The translations under genes were made by a program, and so were the position numbers. Source: Portibacter lacus (GTDB lineage: Bacteria; Bacteroidota; Bacteroidia; Chitinophagales; Saprospiraceae). Taken from it: a stretch of DNA of 64,000 nt. The notes beneath the pieces are model-generated. The model saw only the letters and a program-made list of their open reading frames with translations, was not told where the DNA came from and ran no database searches. Where the stretch lies: assembly GCF_021533215.1 (NCBI RefSeq), contig NZ_JAJNKA010000004.1:124001-188000 (forward strand). The letters run 5' to 3'. Below, in pieces: positions 9,230 to 18,800 of the stretch (positions are counted from its first letter, which is position 1; every line of letters begins with the position of its first letter).

Positions 9230-9916
9230 TTAATGGATCGACAACTGAACTTTATTATTCGCCCAGTCTTCATTATTAGACTCTTGAATATTGATTCGTG
9301 ATTGATCAATGCCTTTCTCTACAAGCATTTCTTGGATACTTTTTGTGCGATTCTTAGATAGAATCTTACTTACATCCACGTTATCAGAGTAATAGCTCTT
9401 TATCTCTAATCGAGCATTCTCATCACTTTCCAGAATTTTTGCGATCTGATTTAACTGATTAACTGAAGATGGAGAAAGTGTTGCATCTCTATGATCAAAT
9501 GCAAATTCGTAATCATAGTCTGTGGATTTTACATCACCTTTAGCATTCATCTCATCTTCCTCTCTAACTGAATTTTCAGCTAGCATTTCACCTACTTCTT
9601 CTTCTGAAATATCCTTAATCATTGATTTCTCAAGTTCTAATTTATCTCCATTCACTCTTGCTAGATCCGTCATGGATTCAACTTCGTCACTAGGCATTTC
9701 AATTTTACTAGCACTAATCTTGTTAAGACTAGCGTAGTTATTATCCACATCATTAATGAAAGATAAAATCTTGCCCTTAGGAGTCATCCTTACTTTGTAA
9801 GGTTTGCTATTAAAAAGGATAACATTTTCAATTACCGTTGTTGTTGATTGCGCGTTAACATTCAGGCCACTTATCAATGTAAATAATAGCACTGGAATGA
9901 TCAATTTAATTTTCAT
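9230..9916 (-). CDS. Secreted protein with C-terminal OmpA-like domain
   Basis: The start is taken at 9916 because a typical signal peptide begins there (MKIKLIIPVLLF, ending NVNAQ); an upstream in-frame ATG at 9952 would add 12 residues ahead of it. Residues ~20-135 are an Asp/Glu-rich region I do not recognise. The last ~85 residues resemble an OmpA C-terminal domain: YEFAFDHRDATLSPSSVNQLNQIAKIL, then LEIKSYYSDNVDVSKILSKNRTKSIQEMLVEKGI. The LSKNR part fits the usual NxxLSxxRA peptidoglycan-binding motif, but the preceding glycine and Asn are replaced. It is probably periplasmic and cell-wall associated. It is monocistronic, with nusB upstream on the same strand but 114 bases away. Confidence 0.6.
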   Translation of the reverse strand: MKIKLIIPVLLFTLISGLNVNAQSTTTVIENVILFNSKPYKVRMTPKGKILSFINDVDNNYASLNKISASKIEMPSDEVESMTDLARVNGDKLELEKSMIKDISEEEVGEMLAENSVREEDEMNAKGDVKSTDYDYEFAFDHRDATLSPSSVNQLNQIAKILESDENARLEIKSYYSDNVDVSKILSKNRTKSIQEMLVEKGIDQSRINIQESNNEDWANNKVQLSIH

Positions 9917-10030
9917 AGGATTATAATCTTTTATATTGAACACAAATTGCATAAATATTTATTTACTTATACGAATATAACGTGTTCAACGTGACATATT
10001 GTTCGAATCGGTATGAAATTAAGACACTTT

Positions 10031-10963
10031 TTATTCTACTAATCCCCTACCTTCCTTAATAATCTTGCCCGTATCTTGTAATTCCTTTAAAATTTTGTCT
10101 AAAATACCATTGACAAAGTCTTTACTTTTCGGTGTACTATAAAGTTTTGCGATCTCTACATATTCATTTAAGGTTACTTTAGTAGGTATCGTTTTAAAAT
10201 GGATAAATTCAACTATAGCCATTTTTAAAAGAACCATATCGATTATAGCTAATCGTTCATGATCCCAATTTTTCAATGTAGGTTTGATATATTCTAATAA
10301 CTCATCATCTGTTTCATAGCAGAGTTCGAGTAATTCTTGACCAAATTCTTTAATTGTCTCGTCTTCAGGAAAGAAAGTCTGAAAGAAATTCTCTTCAGCT
10401 GGAAGCTTCTTAATACTCTTTTTAATGGCTCCTATGATTAATGATTTATCATCTACCCATTCTGAATAACTATCCTCCATTACCTCATTAAAATATTCAC
10501 TTTTTCGGCAATGTCTATATAATTCTAATAGGATTTCTAGATGATCTTTATCACTACTTTCTTTCTGAATATAGCTTTTATACTCTTCCGTCTTCGAAAA
10601 TTCAGAATATATTTTCTTGCAAAAATCTTTATCCGCTTTATTTTCAAAATGAAGCTTATCAAACTTCTTTCTCAACTTAAAATTCGAATCAATAGATCGA
10701 ATTATTGGGTTGTTAAAAAGCTTCGCACTAAACCCTTTATCATAAGCCGAAGGAAGATGCTTACTTTTCCTTTTCTCATTATCTTCTATGGCTATACTAC
10801 AGATTCTGTGAATCGTATATAGATTAAGCAGATATAGGTTAAAGGTATTGTCAATGGATCCAAAGTACCGTTTAGTAGTTTGATCAATCTTTAAAGCAAC
10901 ATCTCTTGATAATGCATATAATAATTGCATTACTTTGATTCTGACACATCTTCTACTAAGCAT
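10031..10963 (-). CDS. nusB: Transcription antitermination factor NusB (long Bacteroidota form)
   Basis: NusB binds boxA RNA with S10/NusE and supports rRNA antitermination. The protein begins MLSRRCVRIKVMQLLYA, the usual NusB start, then has a ~150-residue helical insertion rich in Lys and Glu that is normal in Bacteroidota. It closes with the conserved NusB core: DHERLAIIDMVLLKMAIVEF, IPTKVTLNEYVEIAK and STPKSKDFVNGILDKI. At 310 residues it is about twice the E. coli length, as expected for the phylum. It appears to be a single gene, with flanking same-strand genes 95-115 bases away. Confidence 0.93.
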   Translation of the reverse strand: MLSRRCVRIKVMQLLYALSRDVALKIDQTTKRYFGSIDNTFNLYLLNLYTIHRICSIAIEDNEKRKSKHLPSAYDKGFSAKLFNNPIIRSIDSNFKLRKKFDKLHFENKADKDFCKKIYSEFSKTEEYKSYIQKESSDKDHLEILLELYRHCRKSEYFNEVMEDSYSEWVDDKSLIIGAIKKSIKKLPAEENFFQTFFPEDETIKEFGQELLELCYETDDELLEYIKPTLKNWDHERLAIIDMVLLKMAIVEFIHFKTIPTKVTLNEYVEIAKLYSTPKSKDFVNGILDKILKELQDTGKIIKEGRGLVE

Positions 10964-11058
10964 AATATTTCAAAGGGCTCTTGTATTAAATAAATTCTTA
11001 ATACAAAGTAAATAGTTTTTTTTGATATAGTGGCTTAAAATCTAAAATTTCATCCTTA

Positions 11059-12522
11059 TTATATACCAAATTGACTTTTTACCTGTAAATAAGGCGGCAA
11101 TTTCTTCACATGCCATTTATGAACGATTACTCCATTTTTCACTAGAACAACTCCAGGGTTCGATCTTACGATTGTTTTCAATAAGATATCATCCGCTGTA
11201 TAGTAAGTCGCATCAGGACCAACTTTATCTTTAAAATCTAAAACTTCGTCTTTTCCAAACTTCCCGATAAATACATGTGCATCTACTCCATCTTTCTTCG
11301 CTGCTTCTACAAATGGATTAATCGCTGTTGCAAATTTCTCTGAATACTCCTCATCCCAATTCATTTGATAAGCCTCCATTTCTTTCTCTTGAATATCAGC
11401 TATAGTCTTCACACCTGCCGTATCTACATCGAAGGTGGTATCCTGAACCATTACTTTATTTAATTCATTAACCCCTTTTAGTTTATGACAAACAATCCAC
11501 AAACTATATCCTTCTTCACTTAATAATTCATCAGCAGCATCATAACCATCTAAAGATGAAATCTCAAAATCACTTATCTTCGTCGGCTCTATAGCTGGTT
11601 CTGTTTTTACCTGATCGATAACCGTCCACTCTGCCTTCGGATACTTCTTGAATTCTTTCATGTATACATCATAAGATAATTCAACTACCTTTCCTGGATC
11701 ACTTTTGCTTTGTAGTTTGTATGCTATGATTTGTACATTTCCTGCAGCTTCCATTTCTTTAGCTTTCGTAGTCGCTATATCCGCTCCAATTTTAAATGGT
11801 CTAAAATCAGCATGAGGAATGTCCCATTTGTAGTTACTCAAACTATATATAAAGAGTCCTATAATCGAAATTGCTAGTACTCCTGTTCTAATTTCTTTGT
11901 TAAATATCTGATGCATTTTCTTATGCGCTACTACAAATATGATTGCAGGAATTAACAGAAATACATCTTTGAAAAATGAAGTTTTAGGTTTCAGTTTCAC
12001 GAAATCTCCGAAACAACCACAATCTGTCACCTTCATATTAGATTCGGTGTAGGCTGCCCATGATCCGAAATTGAAGAAATTCACACCTTCTGGGACGAAG
12101 CCTGTAAGAAATGTAAATCCGGTAAGAATCGTAAAGAAAATTACAATCCCGAGAAAAACCCAAGAAGTAAACAGCCTTCTAATTCCAAAAATCAACATCA
12201 AGCCTAAAGCAATCTCCAGAATAATCATAAAGACTGAAAAGCCAACAGAATACTCTGACAAAAACGGGAACAATGGTCCCAAAAATGAAAACCAAGTCGG
12301 TTCGAATACAGAAGTAAATTCTCCGAAATACTGTTCCATTTTATAAGCAGTTCCAAGTGGATCTATGGCTTTAACCCATCCTGAAAAGATAAACAACGCA
12401 CCACAGTAATTCTGAAGAAAAGTCAAAACCCAATTCACCTTTCCTTTCTTCAAAAAACCTACAATAGCCGTAAGAATTACTGCTGCTATAGCCACATAAA
12501 TCAATATAGTAGTTAACGTCAT
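11059..12522 (-). CDS. BT_3928-type DoxX/MauE-like membrane protein with thioredoxin-like C-terminus
   Basis: The first half is membrane-embedded: hydrophobic segments at about residues 5-23, 35-50, 93-113, 121-145 and after 183, the DoxX/MauE four-helix arrangement. A DCGCFGDF motif (Cys168 and Cys170) sits between helices, as in MauE-type redox partners. After residue ~230 the protein is soluble and extracytoplasmic, and a late segment (DATYYTADDILLKTIVRSNPGVVLVKNG) looks like the end of a thioredoxin fold without an obvious CxxC. Bacteroidota encode this architecture beside DUF1599 (locus type BT_3928). The DUF1599 stop is only 3 bases upstream of its ATG, so the two form an operon. A role in disulfide or quinone redox chemistry is inferred from the fold. 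Confidence 0.8.
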   Translation of the reverse strand: MTLTTILIYVAIAAVILTAIVGFLKKGKVNWVLTFLQNYCGALFIFSGWVKAIDPLGTAYKMEQYFGEFTSVFEPTWFSFLGPLFPFLSEYSVGFSVFMIILEIALGLMLIFGIRRLFTSWVFLGIVIFFTILTGFTFLTGFVPEGVNFFNFGSWAAYTESNMKVTDCGCFGDFVKLKPKTSFFKDVFLLIPAIIFVVAHKKMHQIFNKEIRTGVLAISIIGLFIYSLSNYKWDIPHADFRPFKIGADIATTKAKEMEAAGNVQIIAYKLQSKSDPGKVVELSYDVYMKEFKKYPKAEWTVIDQVKTEPAIEPTKISDFEISSLDGYDAADELLSEEGYSLWIVCHKLKGVNELNKVMVQDTTFDVDTAGVKTIADIQEKEMEAYQMNWDEEYSEKFATAINPFVEAAKKDGVDAHVFIGKFGKDEVLDFKDKVGPDATYYTADDILLKTIVRSNPGVVLVKNGVIVHKWHVKKLPPYLQVKSQFGI

Positions 12523-12525
12523 ATC

Positions 12526-13071
12526 TTATTTTTTTCCTTCTTCTAATTTTATCAATGCAAATAATGCATAATTTATAATATCTTGATAATTCGCATCTAA
12601 GCCTTCTGATACTATTGTTTTCCCTGAATTATCTTCTATTTGTCGAACACGAAGCAACTTTACTAATATTAAGTCCGTAATGCTCGATATTCTCATTTGC
12701 CGCCAAGCTTCACCATAGTCATGATTTTTCGCAATCATTAAATCACGAGTAATCTCAGCGTATTTCGTATACAATTTTTCAATTTCTTCAGGGTCAAGAT
12801 CTGGATTCTCTGATGGTCCCATTTCTAACTGAATTAATGCCATTATGCTGTAATTCACTAACCCAATATATTCAGGTTCCACACCTTCATCAACTTTGCG
12901 AGTATCATTCTCTTCTAGACTTCTAATTCTCGAAGCTTTAATGTACAATTGATCAGTTACTGAACTCGTTCGCAATATCCTCCATGAAGCACCATAATCT
13001 TTAGCCTTCTTTAAAAATAATGACTTACACTTTTCTAAAGCAAAATCATAAGATCTCAATGTTTCTTCCAC
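12526..13071 (-). CDS. DUF1599 (nucleotide-modification-associated) tandem-repeat protein
   Basis: This 181-residue soluble protein is made of two copies of one ~75-residue module. Residues 11-85 contain KDYGASWRILRTSSVTDQLY and residues 103-178 contain HDYGEAWRQMRISSITDLIL. Both end with an NYxxxALIxLE helix. This is the DUF1599/Nmad-type fold common in Bacteroidota. The biochemical role is not known to me; the Pfam naming rests on association with nucleotide-modification genes in phages, and no such genes are here. It leads a two-gene operon with the BT_3928-type protein and is divergent from the DMT transporter, sharing a 117-base promoter region. Confidence 0.85.
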   Translation of the reverse strand: MEETLRSYDFALEKCKSLFLKKAKDYGASWRILRTSSVTDQLYIKASRIRSLEENDTRKVDEGVEPEYIGLVNYSIMALIQLEMGPSENPDLDPEEIEKLYTKYAEITRDLMIAKNHDYGEAWRQMRISSITDLILVKLLRVRQIEDNSGKTIVSEGLDANYQDIINYALFALIKLEEGKK

Positions 13072-13188
13072 TTAACCTTTTTTTTCTCGCAAATATACAA
13101 AAACAAATATCCGAAATTTAACAACAAGGTTTTGTTAATAGATGCTTAATAATTATTAAATGCGATATTCGCAAAAAAACGCTAGAAA

Positions 13189-14058
13189 TTGATCATTCTC
13201 ATTATTTGTATTTTGGTAAATGTGATCGTCGCTATCATATTTAAACTTTTTCCTAAATATGGAATCGATAATTTGCAAGCTATTGTCTTCAATTATATAA
13301 CTTGTCTTATTGTCGGCTCTTTTCAATTAGGAGAATTTCCTATTCCCGAAGACTTTATTTCTAGACCTTGGTTTCCCTATGTGTGCTTTCTCGGATTGTT
13401 ATTTATTTTCGGATTTAATCTAAATGCGCTTTCAACTCAGAAAATTGGTATTTCCTACACTGCACTGATTCAGAAACTTTCTCTGATAGTTCCGACATCT
13501 GTTGCCATTCTTTTTTTCGATGAATCACTCACCCAGTGGAAACTGGCAGGAATCATAGGAGCGATCATCGCCATAATCCTCATTCAGCTGCCATCTACTA
13601 AGCCAGGTCACGCAGAATCCGTTTTTAAAAAATACACCTTATTGATTATCGGAGTTTTCCTTGTCGCTGCAACCATAGAAGTTCTTTTGTTTTATCTCAA
13701 TGTAAAGGGCATTTCAACAGGATCCGACATTGCGGTAGTCAGCAGTATTTTCGGAATTGCTGGTTTTGTAGGTTTACTAATAATGATTGGGCAGATCGCA
13801 ATGAAACGAAGTACATTCAAGTTTAAAAACGTAGTGGCAGGAATTGTATTAGGAATACCTAATTTCTATTCCATCTACTTCTTATTATATCTGCTAGCAG
13901 ATGATTGGGAAGCTTCTGTATTATTCCCGATGAACAATGTCGGTATCATCGCGTTTTCTGCACTAATAGCGCTTATTTTCTTCAAGGAAAAAATGAATTT
14001 ATTCAAGTGGATAGGACTCGTTCTTGCCATTATTTCTATCATATTAATTTCATCCTAA
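13189..14058 (+). CDS. EamA/DMT-superfamily transporter
   Basis: This 289-residue membrane protein has about ten hydrophobic helices, starting immediately at the N-terminus, and two EamA-type halves. The segment IGISYTALIQKLSLIVPTSVA followed by FFDESLTQWKLAGIIGAIIA is the typical end of the first EamA repeat; FKEKMNLFKWIGLVLAIISI closes the second. These are drug/metabolite exporters or importers of unknown substrate. The start is TTG 13189: an in-frame TAG lies just upstream at 13183-13185, and no ATG is in frame before the first helix. Its stop overlaps the next ATG by one base (TAATG), so it is coupled to the YigZ gene. Confidence 0.8.
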   Translation: MIILIICILVNVIVAIIFKLFPKYGIDNLQAIVFNYITCLIVGSFQLGEFPIPEDFISRPWFPYVCFLGLLFIFGFNLNALSTQKIGISYTALIQKLSLIVPTSVAILFFDESLTQWKLAGIIGAIIAIILIQLPSTKPGHAESVFKKYTLLIIGVFLVAATIEVLLFYLNVKGISTGSDIAVVSSIFGIAGFVGLLIMIGQIAMKRSTFKFKNVVAGIVLGIPNFYSIYFLLYLLADDWEASVLFPMNNVGIIAFSALIALIFFKEKMNLFKWIGLVLAIISIILISS

Positions 14059-14708
14059 TGATCGATCATTATCATACCATAAAATCAGAGGCTGAAGCAT
14101 TATTAAAAGAAAAATCAAGTAAATTTTACGCCTATGCGTATCCAGTTGCTTCTACTGATGACATCGAAGAATGTCTCAATAATCTTAAGAAATCTCATCT
14201 GAAAGCAAGGCATTACTGTTATGCTTATATTCTCGGAGCTGATAAATTAATGTTCAGAGCCAATGACGATGGGGAACCATCTGGTACGGCAGGCAGACCA
14301 ATTATGGGCCAATTAGAAAAACGAAACCTAACCAACACTTTAGTTGTCGTAGTTCGGTATTTCGGTGGGACAAAACTCGGTACTTCCGGACTAATTAAAG
14401 CCTACAAAGAATCTGCAGCGATGGCACTAGACCAGGCTCAGATCATCGAAGAATTCATAACTGGATATATTACAATAACTTCTAGTTATGAAGAAGTAGG
14501 AAAAGTAATGAACATTGTCAGCTCTTTAAATCTTAGTATAACCGATACAACATATGAAGCGGATGCAAAAATTAAAGTTAAACTAAGACTTTCGGAAATT
14601 GCACCTATGGTTTATCAATTGAAAGCTAAGTTTCTGAATAGAAGCATCGAAGATATTACAGAAGAAACAGAAGTAGAAAACATAACATTTACAGTACACG
14701 ATGAATGA
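14058..14708 (+). CDS. IMPACT/YigZ family protein (UPF0029 plus DUF1949)
   Basis: Start ATG 14058 is fixed by the TAATG overlap with the transporter stop and by the family N-terminus (MIDHYHTIKSEAEALLKEKSSKF). The UPF0029 domain follows: KARHYCYAYILG, NDDGEPSGTAGRPI and VVVRYFGGTKLGTSGLIKAY, all hallmark IMPACT motifs. The C-terminal ~70 residues match the DUF1949 ferredoxin-like domain. Bacterial YigZ is a small cytosolic protein of uncertain function; eukaryotic IMPACT modulates GCN2, but this does not carry over to bacteria. The gene is complete. Its end overlaps the lycopene cyclase start by 8 bases (ATGAATGA). Confidence 0.88.
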   Translation: MIDHYHTIKSEAEALLKEKSSKFYAYAYPVASTDDIEECLNNLKKSHLKARHYCYAYILGADKLMFRANDDGEPSGTAGRPIMGQLEKRNLTNTLVVVVRYFGGTKLGTSGLIKAYKESAAMALDQAQIIEEFITGYITITSSYEEVGKVMNIVSSLNLSITDTTYEADAKIKVKLRLSEIAPMVYQLKAKFLNRSIEDITEETEVENITFTVHDE

Positions 14709-15825
14709 ATATGATATAATAATTCTTGGCGGTGGAGCATCTGGCTTAAGTTGTGCGATGGAATTAGCACCTTCGCAAAAACGGATACTCATCTTAGAAA
14801 AAGAGGTCAAAACATCTAATGATCGAACTTGGTCTTTCTGGGAAGATGAGCCCGGAAAATATGATCACCTTCTAAGCAGCACCTGGAATAAATTAAACTT
14901 CTACGGAAATCAAACCATCGCTTCAAAACCAATTGCCCCTTATCAATATAAAATGCTTCGGTCTAGTGATTTCTATGCTTATGTTCACGAGCAATTAGCA
15001 TCCTATCCGAATGTCACTTATGTCAATGATGAAGTCATTCACATCGATGAGCAAAATGATATGGTTAAGATAACAAGCAAAGAAGCAAACTATCATGCCC
15101 CGCTCATCTTGGATGGAATTACCATGCCTGAGATTAATGCAAAAGAACATTATACTGTTGCTCAGCATTTCGGAGGTTGGTTTATAGAAACTGAAAAACC
15201 ATGTTTCGATTCAGACATCGCTACATTTATGGATTTTAGGATTCCTCAGAAAAATGATACCCGTTTCTTCTATGTTCTTCCCATTTCAGCCACTGTTGCT
15301 TTAGTGGAGATTGCCATTTTTTCGAACGAACTTAAGGAAATGGAATATTATGACCAAAGTATTAAAGAATACATCAAGGACTACTTAAAAATTGACCATT
15401 ACCAAATAAAAGAAAAAGAGAAAGGCGTGATTCCGATGACCTCCTACCCTTTCGATTCACATAATACTTCTAAAATTGTACGTATTGGAACAGCAGGAGG
15501 ATGGGTAAAACCTTCAAGTGGCTATGCATTCAAAAGAATCTTGACTAGATCTGAGCTACTCGCTCAGCAAATTATCAATGGAAACCATATTAATGTTTCT
15601 TCTACTCCACTATATAAATGGCTAGATTCGACCATGCTGAAAGCCATATTGAATAATTATGTAACGGGGAAAGAAGTCTTTGATTCCTTGTTCAAAAAAC
15701 GATCTTTCCAAGATATTTTTAAATTTTTAGATGAAGAAAATAATTTCTTTGAAAATATAAAATGCATGTTAAGTGCACCTATACTTCCTTTCACAAAAGC
15801 TGCATTGACCCCTAAGAAAAATTAA
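14701..15825 (+). CDS. crtY: Lycopene cyclase (CrtY family)
   Basis: This FAD-type enzyme of 374 residues cyclises the ends of lycopene to beta-ionone rings in carotenoid synthesis. It has the dinucleotide-binding start DIIILGGGASGLSCAMEL (5-22), the family motif NDRTWSFWE (40-48), then QHFGGWFIET, ATFMDFRIPQ, FFYVLPIS, EIAIFS and a C-terminal GTAGGWVKPSSGYAFKR, all lycopene-beta-cyclase signatures. No other carotenoid gene is in the window. It is translationally coupled to the YigZ gene. Convergent transcription meets the PKD protein gene after a gap of only 2 bases, with no terminator between. The product probably feeds a zeaxanthin- or flexirubin-era pigment set, which is an inference from the phylum. 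Confidence 0.87.
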   Translation: MNEYDIIILGGGASGLSCAMELAPSQKRILILEKEVKTSNDRTWSFWEDEPGKYDHLLSSTWNKLNFYGNQTIASKPIAPYQYKMLRSSDFYAYVHEQLASYPNVTYVNDEVIHIDEQNDMVKITSKEANYHAPLILDGITMPEINAKEHYTVAQHFGGWFIETEKPCFDSDIATFMDFRIPQKNDTRFFYVLPISATVALVEIAIFSNELKEMEYYDQSIKEYIKDYLKIDHYQIKEKEKGVIPMTSYPFDSHNTSKIVRIGTAGGWVKPSSGYAFKRILTRSELLAQQIINGNHINVSSTPLYKWLDSTMLKAILNNYVTGKEVFDSLFKKRSFQDIFKFLDEENNFFENIKCMLSAPILPFTKAALTPKKN

Positions 15826-15827
15826 TT

Positions 15828-18800
15828 CTATCTGATGACAGTAACATCTCCCGTCGTTTGCACTAATTCTCCATTATCAGGACAAGTAGCTTGGACGAGA
15901 TAGGTATAAACTCCAGTTTGCACAGGAGATCCGTCGATCGTTCCATCCCAACTATCAATCACTGTATTCGTATGAAACACTTGCTGTCCCCAGCGATCAA
16001 AAATAGTTACTGACTTTATATCATCAAATGCAGGACTGTCAATGTTTAACACATCATTGTTTCCATCATTATTAGGAGAAAAAATATTTGGTATTCCGAT
16101 CCCTGAAGCCGCACTCTGACAACCATAAAATTGTCTAACATTGACACTTAAAGTATCTGAGCATCCACTTTCAGGCTCCATAATTGAAACAGAAACCACT
16201 TGAGCTGTATCTTGTTCTTTGATCATGACAGACGGACAACTTGGACAATCAACCATTTCTGCTGGACTCCAAGAATATTCATAGTCGCCACCACTGAAAA
16301 TCTGTAAATCCACCTCTATCTCCTCTGTACCTTTGAAATATTGTCTTACCTCTGGAAGCTGTGCAACAATTTCAGGGTAAACCATCACTTCTGCATAGGC
16401 AGTATCCGAAACACATCCTCCTAGGTCTCCTATTGCCATAAAACGTGTGCTGACCATGGTATTCGATGTCGGATTCATTATTTCCGTGTTCGAAATCATC
16501 TCTATATCTCCTTCCCAGTGAACATTATCTATAATACCACCTGCTCTTAATTGAGACATTTCACCATAACATACGGTATCACCTACTACTTCTAAGTTAG
16601 CCTTATGCAGGATGTTAATGAATACAGAATCCTTAAGTGTGCATTCATCCTTCGTCGATTCTAAATAAAACAGAGTCGATTCTGTAATGTTGGCGCCAGT
16701 TAAAAAATCATTTGGCGAGTCTACTAAATTACTCGGACTCCACCTCACATCTCCTTCCACGAATGCTAATAAGACCGGTTGTTCAGTAATACAGACCTCT
16801 TGATCTTCACCAGCATCGATATCATCCTGGAATAGTACATCTACGACAAGAGTATCTTTAACCAGACACCCATATTCATTTGTAATTTCTAAAAAATAGG
16901 TACTTAAAGCATCAGGTGAAAGATTTACTGTTGTACAATCTCGGCAATCTTCTAAATTTGACCATAAAATATCAGATCCATAGTCAATGGTCATTTCCAG
17001 TGATGAACCGAAACATATTGTTTTATCTGGACCAGCAAACCTCGTTTCATCATTGATTACTTCTACATATACCGTATCTTGAACACTACAGGTATATTCA
17101 TTTTTCGCTTCTACGACATAAAATTGGCTACTATTAAGATCTTCTATTGTGCTAACATATTCATTAGAAACAACCTCACCGATAGAATTATACCATGCAA
17201 ATACATCATTCTCATCAGCACTAAGTGCAGCTAATGTGATTTCAGTATTAATACAATTAAATGTATCTTTTACTGGTTGTAAGATCGGAGAGAATCCTAC
17301 ATTTATGTAATTCTCCTTCGTTAATGTATCTGCGCAAAACCCATTCTTAACAACTAATTGCGCAACATACCTTCCTGTATCGGCTACAGCATATGCTGGA
17401 TTCTGAATATCATATGTATCTGATCCTATTTGCCAATAATAGGAGGTAATAGGATTTGTGCTAAATGTTTCGTCTTTGAATTGTACCGAATTAGGGATTA
17501 CATCACAAAATATAGAATCTGATACCGAAAATCCCGCTTCTAAAGCATGGGTTTGGATGGGTTCTCCCTCTTTAGTAATCTTACAATTTTCTTTATCTTC
17601 TAGAATAATCTTTGGTACAAATTCTCCAGGTTCTAAGTAAGTGTAGTCCACATTAGAAAAGTCAGTCTCTCCTTCTACTTCCGCTAGATTTCCATCACCA
17701 TAATCCCATGTTAGTAAATAATCTTCAGCTAGGGCTGCTTCGAAACTTACTTTTAATGGAACACAACTCGAATCAATTTTAAAGGTAAATTCACCTTGTG
17801 GACCTTCCAGTTGAATAAGATCAGATAATAGGATTGTATCTTGGCAATGTTCCGTTCTTACAGCAATTAGCTCTACATCAAATATCCCTGGTGTAATGTA
17901 TAAATGCTCTGGAGCAAACTCACCAGAATTCCCACTCTCATCTCCAAAGTTCCACTTATGGTTCAAACTATTCATTGACCGATTTATAAAAGTGGTTGCT
18001 AGCGGTGGACATGATGCGAAAGTACTGTCTGCTGCAAAAGAAGCAATTGGATTCGCAACTCTTACAGGCTGACTTAATGTAATGTCATTAACACAAGATT
18101 CATCATCCGTTATTCGTACAGCCAATTCAAAATCACCCTCTTTAGTATACAAATGTTTAGGATGAGGCTCCTTACTATAGGTTCCATCTCCAAAACTCCA
18201 CCTATACTTATATGAACTAGAATGCAGTATATTTCTAAAATCAATTTCATGCGTTGTGCACGAGAGACTATCTGCAACTAATTCAAAATTAGGAGCTCTA
18301 AAATAGGCCGCTAGACCTGTAGTTATGGAGTCTTTACATCCCCATTCATCCTCGGCAACCAACTTAATATCATGTTTTCCTTTTTCCCCAGAAGCAAAAG
18401 CTCCATTTTCTAAATAACTCGTATCTATACCATCACCTAAAATCCACTGGACACTTGTGATACTACTTAATACACTAGTGGAAGTATTTTCAAGGAACAA
18501 AGTATCGTTTAAGCAGATCGGATCAGGAATGGGAAATGAAGCATTAACCTTATTTACTCGAACTTGACTTGTGAAAGAAGTGTCTTGGCACCCGTGCCTA
18601 TCAGTCACAATTAGACCAATATCATCAAATTCACCTGCAGGATATATGCGCATCGTTGGATTCGGGAGTGTATCATCGCTGAAAGTACTCACACTTGATA
18701 TGTATTTCCATGAAACAGCATCTACCGATTGATCTGTAAACTCTAAGTTTAATGGAGCACATCCTTCATGCGTAGACACCGAAAAATCTGATTTTAAATC

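Noticed and set aside
10541-10822. Plus-strand reading frame inside nusB
   Set aside because: It is the antisense of a clear NusB gene, rich in Phe/Ile/Arg as expected for the complement of Lys/Glu-rich helices.
13905-14057. A longer N-terminus for the YigZ protein, overlapping the transporter gene
   Set aside because: The extra residues are the transporter gene in another frame; the family N-terminus begins at ATG 14058 with a TAATG overlap.
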